From Collinsella sp. (GTDB lineage Bacteria; Actinomycetota; Coriobacteriia; Coriobacteriales; Coriobacteriaceae): a stretch of 54,768 bases of DNA. The stretch lies in contig DXZR01000013.1 of assembly GCA_019419555.1 (NCBI GenBank), positions 1 to 54,768 on the forward strand, given 5' to 3'. The translations under genes and the position numbers were made by a program. Positions 1-6,802 of the stretch are shown here, in pieces. Every line of letters begins with the position of its first letter. Position 1 is the first letter of the stretch. The notes beneath the pieces were generated by a model. That model searched no databases. It worked only from the letters and a program-made list of their open reading frames with translations, and was not told the origin of the DNA.

Positions 1-131
1 GGAGAGAACGCTCCCGCAAACTGCCTCTTGACAACTTATAGGAGCGTCGGTTTTAGTATTGGTTATGCGGGTTGTGCTTGGCTATTGCAAAAAAGTCTAC
101 TCACTTAGATTTGAGGGACGTTTGCTGGCGC

Positions 132-1013
132 CTATTTGCGCTTGTTTGCCGAAGCTGCGACCATCAGAGGCCCCTGGGACTCTTGCGGTAGACGCTTCTT
201 GCCCTTGCGGGCACGGTTTCTAAAGTTCTCGACGGCCTCTTCCATGCCCAGAGGCACATAGGCGAGCTCATCGAGGTTATCGGGCAGGTAGCAGGCTAGG
301 CTTTGCTCCTGCGCGCGGCCCGCCGCGAGCTGTTCATCGCTGGGCTGCGCTCCAGGTGTGGCGCAAATGCCATAGACGACGGCACCCATCTCGCGCGTAC
401 GGCATTCATATTCGGTCTCGGGGTGCTCGGGATGGTCGCGGCGGACGTTGTCGCTTACCCAAAGTGTGTCGTAGCCTGCCGCGGCGAACTGCCCCAGGGC
501 GTAGTCGCGCAATGGCTTGCTGTCGGTGCGCAGCGTGACGGTGGCGCCGGCTGCAAAGAGCGGGCGGTAGATCATCAGATGGTCGACATGGACGAGTCGT
601 TTTTTGGCGTACTTGGCCTTGGGCTGCGGCGTGGGAAAGTTAATGGTGATGGCATCGAGCTCGCCTGCGGCAAATAGCTGCGGCAGCGATGCGGCGCCTC
701 GGGGCAGAACGAGTGCGTTGGTCAGTTCCTGCTCGCAGATTTTCTGTGCGGCATAGGCGATGCAGATGGGCTCCTGGTCCATGCCGATAAAGAGCGTGTC
801 GGGCTCACGGCGAGCGCGCTCAACCAGATAGGTGCCTTTGCCGCAGCCCAGATCCAGATGAAGGTGTTCGAAGGGCTTGCTGCCAACTGGCGCGCAAGCC
901 TCGCGCCAATCTCCGGCATAGATTTCGGGGTTCGTCTCAATCGCATCGGCGTAGCGCTCCAGGCGCTCCTCGAGCACAAAGTTCTTAGGCGTGCGAACGT
1001 GGACGGCTCCCAT
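132..1013 (-). CDS. trmB: TrmB-like tRNA (guanine-N7)-methyltransferase
   Basis: A 293-residue class I SAM methyltransferase. The SAM-binding motif HLDLGCGKGTYL lies at about residues 52-63, and the C-terminal part carries the TEYE segment typical of TrmB, the enzyme that makes m7G46 in tRNA variable loops. The ATG follows a good Shine-Dalgarno (AAGGAGCC, minus strand). What is odd is the motif that is normally PDPWxKxRHxKRR: here it reads NFPTPQPKAKYAKKRLV, so the usual Asp and His are replaced. There is also a basic C-terminal extension (RNRARKGKKR). It lies 119 bases downstream of another methyltransferase on the same strand and could be co-transcribed with it. TrmB family membership is likely; retained m7G46 activity is an inference that the motif drift weakens. 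Confidence 0.8.
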   Translation of the reverse strand: MGAVHVRTPKNFVLEERLERYADAIETNPEIYAGDWREACAPVGSKPFEHLHLDLGCGKGTYLVERARREPDTLFIGMDQEPICIAYAAQKICEQELTNALVLPRGAASLPQLFAAGELDAITINFPTPQPKAKYAKKRLVHVDHLMIYRPLFAAGATVTLRTDSKPLRDYALGQFAAAGYDTLWVSDNVRRDHPEHPETEYECRTREMGAVVYGICATPGAQPSDEQLAAGRAQEQSLACYLPDNLDELAYVPLGMEEAVENFRNRARKGKKRLPQESQGPLMVAASANKRK

Positions 1014-1132
1014 GAGGCTCCTTGGTCATAAGTATGGAACGCATGGCCGCGCGTTCCGTCAATGGGTTGAAAAAGGGGTGGGCATAGTTTGCCCGAAAGA
1101 CGCGGTGCGGCTCGACGGCGAGTCGTCGGTGC

Positions 1133-2005
1133 CTACAGGCGCTTGAGAATCACATAGCGGTTGAGATCGCCGCTGCGACCGTCAGCATGGAAGCGCTCAA
1201 GCTCGCGCACGGGGACCTCGCCGCTCTTGTAGAACGTACGGACGCCGCGCACCAGGTCGGTAATCTGCTGATCGTCAAAGTGATGGCAATAGCGGTAGGC
1301 GTGGCGGTCGTTTTGCCAGCCAATGAGGTGGTCACCGGCTTCAAACTGCGTGGAATCGTAACCCTCAAACGGCGGGGTGAGCTCGGCGCGGGCTTCGGCT
1401 CGAACGGCCTTGCGCGCCATGCGCTCGTCGTTCATAAACTCCCAAAAGCTGATGGCGATGATGCCGCCTGGGCGCGTCTGGCGCACCAGGGCGTCGAGCA
1501 CGCGTACGCGGTACTCACACGACGGCACGTGGTGCATAAATCCAAAGCAGACCGAGATGTCGGCGAGCGGGGCGTCGAAAAGCACGTCGGGTGTTTCGGC
1601 GGGGTTGAGCTTCATGAGGGCATCGAGCACATCGAGCTCCTGGAAGTGCAGGTTGGGAATGCGCAGGGCGTGGCCGCGCGCATCGATGGCCAGGTCTTGG
1701 CACGAGTCGACACCATAGAACTCAAACGGGCAGCTGGCATCTGCCGAGGGGTTTGCTCCGTCGACGCCCTTGGCGGCAAGTGCGCCGCCGGCGGCAAAGT
1801 TCTCGAACCGCATATTGCCGCAGGCAAGATCGAAGACGCGGACGGGATGCTCGATCGTGGCGACGTCGAGCTGCTCGAGCGCGATATCCATGGTGCGTAC
1901 CCAGCCGGGCCACGGGGCCTGGCGCGTATCGGAAAAGGAGGCGGAGTGCTCGCGATAGAACGTGTTGTTGAGCTGGATGAGCGATGAGGCGAAATCGCGG
2001 TTCAC
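1133..2005 (-). CDS. class I SAM-dependent methyltransferase
   Basis: About 290 residues with a Rossmann SAM-binding motif (VFDLACGNMRFENFA), an acidic second motif (FYGVDSCQDL) and a post-motif (DISVCFGFMHHVPS) as in small-molecule or tRNA-modifying methyltransferases. I chose the GTG at 2005 because a strong Shine-Dalgarno (CGGAGGG, at 2017-2023 on the minus strand) sits 11 bases upstream; the in-frame ATG at 2053 has no comparable site and would place that Shine-Dalgarno inside the coding region. The substrate cannot be told from the sequence. It is divergent from the HTH gene at 2273 and lies upstream of trmB on the same strand. Confidence 0.8.
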   Translation of the reverse strand: MNRDFASSLIQLNNTFYREHSASFSDTRQAPWPGWVRTMDIALEQLDVATIEHPVRVFDLACGNMRFENFAAGGALAAKGVDGANPSADASCPFEFYGVDSCQDLAIDARGHALRIPNLHFQELDVLDALMKLNPAETPDVLFDAPLADISVCFGFMHHVPSCEYRVRVLDALVRQTRPGGIIAISFWEFMNDERMARKAVRAEARAELTPPFEGYDSTQFEAGDHLIGWQNDRHAYRYCHHFDDQQITDLVRGVRTFYKSGEVPVRELERFHADGRSGDLNRYVILKRL

Positions 2006-2272
2006 GGCGCGGAACTCCCTCCGTTGGCGGTGCGGAATAAACAGTACGACCATACTACCGTTAACGCCGCAACGGGGACAACCAAGCTACGGGTCATTGC
2101 TTTGTTTGGACACATTTCCGCAGCTCATATGCACCCGCAACCGCCGGTTGTCAAAAATCTTACTAGAATAGGTGGCATGCTTTTGGCGGTGGCGGATAGA
2201 TTTTTAACTGTGCAAGGCGCCTTAAGAACAAAAACGGTCCGGCGGTACGGCTGGCATCACATAGGAGGAACC

Positions 2273-2995
2273 ATGAATGTAGAAACTGCGCAGCGGCTCG
2301 CCGACCTTCGTCGCAGCAAGGGTTTTAGCCAAGAAGGGCTGGCGCGAAAGCTGGGGCTGTCGCGCCAGGCGGTCAGTAAATGGGAGCGCGCGGAGAGCTC
2401 GCCCGATACCGAGAACCTGATCTCGCTCGCCAAGCTCTACGGCGTGAGCCTGGACGAGCTGCTCAATCCGAGCGACGAGATCGAGGACGATATCGAGTTT
2501 GAGAACGAGGACCGCGCTCGTCAGCGCGAGGCCGAGGCAGCAGAGCGCGCACGCACTCATGAGGCGGCGGCACGAGCTACCGAGGCGGCAACGCAGGCAA
2601 GTGACGCGGCAGCCAAGGCGTCACAAGCGGCAAGCTGGAGTGCACAGGCCGCCAATGCTGCTACGGCGCAGGCGACGAGTGGCGGCGCAGTTGGCTCGAC
2701 TCCGGTGAAGGGCCCCTTCCAGTCGTTCCCGTATTGGGCCGTGTGCTGGCTGCTGTTCTTTTTGCTGATGTTCCTGTTTGGTGCCGGCCCCTTTGCCGCA
2801 CTGATCTTCTTTACGATTCCCATCTATCACTGGGTGGCGCGTGCGCTCGATGGCGATTGGGCGCGCGGGGATATTCAGGTTGGTTCGGCGTCGGTGGCGG
2901 TCAAGGCCCAGGGGAAGGATACTTCTGCGGAATCTGATGCTGACGTGGCTACCGCGACTACCGCTGAGCCGATTGCCAAAGAGGGTGATGAATGA
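2273..2995 (+). CDS. XRE-family HTH regulator with membrane anchor
   Basis: 240 residues. Residues 3-60 form a Cro/CI-type helix-turn-helix (LARKLGLSRQAVSKWERAES, then LAKLYGVSLDELLNPSD). Residues 75-135 are a highly charged then Ala/Gln/Ser-rich segment, probably helical. Residues 150-185 are hydrophobic (FPYWAVCWLLFFLLMFLFG and onward), giving one or two membrane helices, followed by a polar tail. The start is set by AGGAGGAACC directly before the ATG. The stop codon overlaps the start of the next gene (ATGA-type overlap), so it is translationally coupled with the DUF4097 protein. A DNA-binding domain tethered to the membrane suggests an envelope-responsive regulator; this role is inferred. 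Confidence 0.85.
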   Translation: MNVETAQRLADLRRSKGFSQEGLARKLGLSRQAVSKWERAESSPDTENLISLAKLYGVSLDELLNPSDEIEDDIEFENEDRARQREAEAAERARTHEAAARATEAATQASDAAAKASQAASWSAQAANAATAQATSGGAVGSTPVKGPFQSFPYWAVCWLLFFLLMFLFGAGPFAALIFFTIPIYHWVARALDGDWARGDIQVGSASVAVKAQGKDTSAESDADVATATTAEPIAKEGDE

Positions 2996-3891
2996 TGAAG
3001 CTTTCACATGAATCCAAGGCACGCTTGGGCGTTGGCATCGGAGCGTTTGTGCTTATCATTGGGCTTGTCTTTGGCATTTCGCGGCTATTGGCTCATTCCG
3101 ATATGGTGCGTACGACCGGTATTCTATTTGGCAATTTGTCTGATTTTGACGATATGTTTGACGACGATGATCTCTTGGATAGCGGTAACTATTCCGCTCG
3201 GCCTCAGCAGCTTTCGAGCGAAACGTTTGATGCCGACGCGTTCCAATCGCTCGACTTGGACGTGACGTCGGGGACGGTCGAGGTTAAATGTGTCTCTGGC
3301 GGCCCGGTGCGTGTTATCGAAAGCGGTCGCGTTGCGAAGGGAACGTCTGCTTCTGATGCGGCTACCCGGAACCTTGCTAAGGTCAAGGGCTCTACGCTCA
3401 AGATCAGTCAGTTCGACTACGATGATAAGCGCGCGATTGACCGCACAATTACCATTGAGCTGCCGCGAGATGTTGCGGATAGCCTGGTGGGCATTACGGC
3501 GAATGTAGGGTCGGGCGACCTGGCGGTCGCGGACATTGCGTGCCATGATCTGGATATAACGTTGAATTCGGGAGACGTTGAGTTTACGGGCACCGTGACC
3601 GACACCCTGAATGCCGAGGTCGGTTCGGGTGACATGACGTTCGAGCTCTACCAGGCGCCCGCGAAGTCGATGGACGTGAGCGTGGGCTCGGGCGACGTGG
3701 AGATGACGGTTCCGAGCTCTACGGGCTTTAAGGCGAGCCTCACCGTGGGCAGCGGCGACTTCGAGAGCGATTTCCTTCCGCTTGGCTACGATGGCGAGAC
3801 CATATTGAATCTTGAATTCGACAACGGCGATAAGTCTGCCACGTATCGTTTTGAGGTCGGTTCGGGCGACATGTCGTTTAATCCAGAGTGA
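2992..3891 (+). CDS. membrane-anchored DUF4097-type beta-repeat protein
   Basis: 299 residues. An N-terminal membrane segment (residues 11-33, LGVGIGAFVLIIGLVFGISRL) is followed by an acidic stretch (DFDDMFDDDDLLDS) and a long beta-rich domain. That domain contains a recurring VGSGD/NSGD motif (VGSGDLAV, NSGDVEF, VGSGDMTF, VGSGDVEM, VGSGDFES, VGSGDMSF) at intervals of about 20-40 residues, which is characteristic of DUF4097 putative beta-solenoids. The start at 2992 overlaps the upstream HTH gene; a second ATG follows immediately at 2995. The pair resembles the common HTH-plus-DUF4097 envelope modules of Gram-positive bacteria. The ligand and the biochemical role are unknown. Confidence 0.85.
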   Translation: MMKLSHESKARLGVGIGAFVLIIGLVFGISRLLAHSDMVRTTGILFGNLSDFDDMFDDDDLLDSGNYSARPQQLSSETFDADAFQSLDLDVTSGTVEVKCVSGGPVRVIESGRVAKGTSASDAATRNLAKVKGSTLKISQFDYDDKRAIDRTITIELPRDVADSLVGITANVGSGDLAVADIACHDLDITLNSGDVEFTGTVTDTLNAEVGSGDMTFELYQAPAKSMDVSVGSGDVEMTVPSSTGFKASLTVGSGDFESDFLPLGYDGETILNLEFDNGDKSATYRFEVGSGDMSFNPE

Positions 3892-3977
3892 CGGGTGGTT
3901 ATCGAAGACTTATAAACCATAGACGCGCTGTTTGATGGAGGCGTCGGAGCCGTGACGGGCTTCGGCGCCTTTGCCTT

Positions 3978-3983
3978 TACAAT
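3978..3983 (+). promoter_or_regulatory. -10 element (TACAAT) for a leaderless elp3 mRNA
   Basis: TACAAT is followed by exactly six bases (GGGGGC) and then the elp3 ATG at 3990. Transcription starting seven bases after the -10 would begin at the A of the start codon, the standard geometry of actinobacterial leaderless genes. The candidate -35 region is weak (TGACGG with a 19-base spacer). Confidence 0.5.
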
Positions 3984-3989
3984 GGGGGC

Positions 3990-5897
3990 ATGGAACAGAT
4001 TATCTTGAACATACTTGAGACCCTGCGTTGCGGCGAGACCGTAGACGACAAGGCGCTCGTCAAACTGATACATGCCGAGGCGCGCCGCGAGGGTGCCGAC
4101 AAACGCGATTTTGCCAAGCGCCGTCTGCTGCCGTTCTACCAGCGGGTTAAACGTGAGGAGCCGGCTCGTTGGGCTGGATGGAATGTCGATGCGGAGCTGG
4201 AGCGTCAACTGCTGCAGGTGCTACGCATGAAGCCTCGTCGCACGGCTTCGGGCGTGGCGACCATTACCGTCATCACCAAGCCCTGGCCGTGCTCGGGCGA
4301 TTGCCTGTTTTGCCCCAACGACCTGCGCATGCCTAAAAGCTATCTGCACGCCGAGCCGGCATGCGCCCGTGCGGAGCAAAACTGCTTCGACCCGTATCTG
4401 CAGGTGAGCGCTCGCCTGACCGCGCTTTCGCAGATGGGTCATGCGACCGATAAGATCGAGCTCATCGTGCTCGGTGGCACCTGGAGCGACTATCCGCAAG
4501 GGTATCAAACGTGGTTTATGTCGGAGCTTTTCCGTGCGCTGAACGATGACGCCGTTGCTGGCGTGGCAGCTAACCCCATGTTGGCGCGTCCGGGCATCAG
4601 TCGTGCCGAGGCGGGGCGCCTGCTCGATGACGCGCCCGCCGATGCCCTGCCGCCGGTGGTAGCGGGGCGCCGCGAGCGCTATCGGGCTGCCGGCATTGCG
4701 ACCGACGAGGCTGAGCTTGCTGCCGGCGTTGCCGACGAGCAGGAGCGTGTGGATGCTGCCGTGGGCGGCTATAACCGCGCGGTGCGTCGTCTGTACGGCC
4801 CCGGTACGCCGTGGGGCGAGGTCACCGAGTGGCAGACGGCAACGATGGAGGAGCTTGAGCGTCAGCAGCGCATCAACGAGACGGCGAAGCATCGCGTGGT
4901 GGGGCTCGTTATCGAGACACGCCCCGATGCCGTAACGCCGCAGGCCCTCACACTTATCCGCCGCTTGGGCTGCACCAAGATTCAGATGGGTATTCAGAGT
5001 CTTGACCAGCATCTACTCGATATCAACGAGCGCCGCATTTCGGTGGCGCAGATCGAGCGAGCGTTTTCGCTCGCGCGCCTGTTTGGCTTTAAGATCCACG
5101 CGCACTTTATGCTCAACTTGCTGGGCGCCACGCCTGATGGGGACAAGCGCGACTACGAGCGCTTTATGACCGAGGGCGCCTTTATGCCCGACGAGGTCAA
5201 GGTCTACCCGTGCGCGCTCATCGAGGGCTCGCATCTGGTGGGCTGTTACGAGTGTGGCGAGTGGCGCCCCTATACCGAGGACGAGCTGCTCGATGTGTTG
5301 GCCGACGACATCGTGGTGACGCCGGCGTTCTGCCGCATCAGCCGCATGATCCGCGACTTTAGCTCCGATGACATCATGGTGGGCAACAAGAAACCCAACC
5401 TGCGCCAGCTCGTTGAGAACCGCCTGGCTGCTCGGGGTGACGGTGCGACGGTGCGTGAGATTCGCTATCGCGAGATCAGCACGGCGGGCGCCGACCTGGA
5501 CGAGTTGACCCTTGACGAGGAAGTGGCGTACGAGACGCCGGTGACGCGCGAGCGCTTTTTGCAGTGGGTGACACCGCAGGGCAAAATCGCGGGCTTTTTG
5601 CGCCTGTCGCTGCCCGACCGCGCGTTTGTTGCCGCGCATGCGGGCGAGTTGCCGACGGTGTCGGACGAGGCGATGATTCGCGAGGTTCACGTGTATGGCA
5701 TGGCGGCGCGCGTGGGCGATCAAGGCCAGGCGGCGCAGCATCATGGGTTGGGTCGTTTGCTCGTAGAGCGTGCGTGCGAGATTGCCCGGGATGCGGGTTA
5801 TGCGCGTATCAACGTGATTAGCGCGATTGGCACACGTGAGTACTATCGTCATCTTGGATTTTATGACCATGGCCTTTATCTGCAAAAGGAGCTCTAG
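3990..5897 (+). CDS. elp3: Elp3-like radical SAM/GNAT tRNA uridine-34 modification enzyme
   Basis: 635 residues, close to the usual length of bacterial and archaeal Elp3. The radical SAM cluster motif CSGDCLFCPND (CxxxCxxC) is near residue 100, after the conserved TVITKPWPC lead-in. The core continues with LGGTWSDYP, VVGLVIETRPDAV and IQMGIQSLD. The C-terminal 120 residues form a GNAT acetyltransferase domain (REVHVYGMA, then QHHGLGRLLVERACEIA, then YYRHLGFYDHGLYLQKEL). Elp3 family enzymes place a carboxymethyl-type group on the wobble uridine of tRNA. An insert of roughly 90 residues rich in Ala/Asp/Arg lies between the WSDYP and IETRPD motifs. The promoter geometry suggests a leaderless transcript. 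Confidence 0.92.
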   Translation: MEQIILNILETLRCGETVDDKALVKLIHAEARREGADKRDFAKRRLLPFYQRVKREEPARWAGWNVDAELERQLLQVLRMKPRRTASGVATITVITKPWPCSGDCLFCPNDLRMPKSYLHAEPACARAEQNCFDPYLQVSARLTALSQMGHATDKIELIVLGGTWSDYPQGYQTWFMSELFRALNDDAVAGVAANPMLARPGISRAEAGRLLDDAPADALPPVVAGRRERYRAAGIATDEAELAAGVADEQERVDAAVGGYNRAVRRLYGPGTPWGEVTEWQTATMEELERQQRINETAKHRVVGLVIETRPDAVTPQALTLIRRLGCTKIQMGIQSLDQHLLDINERRISVAQIERAFSLARLFGFKIHAHFMLNLLGATPDGDKRDYERFMTEGAFMPDEVKVYPCALIEGSHLVGCYECGEWRPYTEDELLDVLADDIVVTPAFCRISRMIRDFSSDDIMVGNKKPNLRQLVENRLAARGDGATVREIRYREISTAGADLDELTLDEEVAYETPVTRERFLQWVTPQGKIAGFLRLSLPDRAFVAAHAGELPTVSDEAMIREVHVYGMAARVGDQGQAAQHHGLGRLLVERACEIARDAGYARINVISAIGTREYYRHLGFYDHGLYLQKEL

Positions 5898-6776
5898 ATG
5901 AACAAGCCGAGTGTTTCTGCCGGCGTCGTTGCCGGCGTTGCTCTGGGGGCCGCGGCGCTTGGCGCGGCCGCTGTCGCTGTCCGTGCTGCCTGTCTGCAGG
6001 TTGCGCGAACCCGCAATGGGTTGGCGCGTGTGAAACGCGTGCACGATGAGGGCGGCGACGAAGTCCGTGTATTGGTGCAAGGCGGCGTTTACCAAAGCGC
6101 AAGCTACGTTGGCGAGCGTTGGGCGGAGCCCGTCTTTGCGTACTATCGCGCGTTTGACGACGTGTTTGAGGCTGAGGACGCAATGCGTGATGCTTACGGG
6201 CATGGTATCGACCGTATGCTCATGCTGGGCGGCGGCGGGTTTGCCTATCCCAAGTTTGCACTGATGTCGCACGAGAGCTTGCGCATGGACGTCGTTGAGT
6301 ACGATGCCGAGATTACGCGCCTGGCGCGCCGTTGGTTCTACCTGGACGAGCTGGAGCGCACTGTGGGCGATCGCCTGCGAGTGATTACCGCTGAGGCTCG
6401 CTCGTATCTGGGCGTGACGAGCGTGGGTCATCGTCGCTACGACGTGGTCGTGAGCGATTGCTTTGGCGGTGCCGAGCCCGTACGCGAGCTGGCGACGGTT
6501 GAGGCATTGCGTTTGGTGCGAGGCAGCCTGAACCCCGGAGGCATCTATGTTGCCAATATCGTGAGTGCGAACAGGGGGAGCGACGTGACGTTCCTGCGCG
6601 ATTGCGTTGCCGCGGCACTCGAGGTATTCGCCCACGCCTGGGTGGTCCCATGCGGCGATGCGGAGTTCGGCGGCGAGGAGAACTACCTGCTCATCGCCAG
6701 CGACGGCGACTATGTCTTTGCCGAAGCTGTGCCCTTCGACACCGACTTCCTCGGCACCGTCCTTCACGACAAGTAA
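5898..6776 (+). CDS. spermidine synthase-like methyltransferase-fold protein with N-terminal membrane segment
   Basis: 292 residues, starting immediately after the elp3 stop (TAG then ATG), so almost certainly in the same operon. Residues 8-30 are hydrophobic and Ala-rich (a membrane or signal-anchor segment). The rest has a spermidine-synthase-type Rossmann fold: RMLMLGGGGFAYPK for the nucleotide loop, DVVEYDAEITRLARRWF for the acidic second strand, DRLRVITAEARSYL, and VVVSDCFGGAEP. The amino-terminal beta-barrel of true SpeE is missing or replaced. It could be an aminopropyltransferase or a SAM-binding protein of unknown substrate; I would not assign polyamine synthesis. Confidence 0.75.
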   Translation: MNKPSVSAGVVAGVALGAAALGAAAVAVRAACLQVARTRNGLARVKRVHDEGGDEVRVLVQGGVYQSASYVGERWAEPVFAYYRAFDDVFEAEDAMRDAYGHGIDRMLMLGGGGFAYPKFALMSHESLRMDVVEYDAEITRLARRWFYLDELERTVGDRLRVITAEARSYLGVTSVGHRRYDVVVSDCFGGAEPVRELATVEALRLVRGSLNPGGIYVANIVSANRGSDVTFLRDCVAAALEVFAHAWVVPCGDAEFGGEENYLLIASDGDYVFAEAVPFDTDFLGTVLHDK

Positions 6777-6802
6777 GTCTCTCCGTCCCAAAAAGACGGG
6801 TC

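Noticed and set aside
1..131. TTGACA-like hexamer near 28 and possible small gene at the left edge
   Set aside because: No matching -10 at normal spacing, and no frame longer than a few codons.
5013..6791. 592-codon open frame on minus strand opposite elp3 and the spermidine-synthase-like gene
   Set aside because: No motif, no start signal, runs across two clear plus-strand genes.
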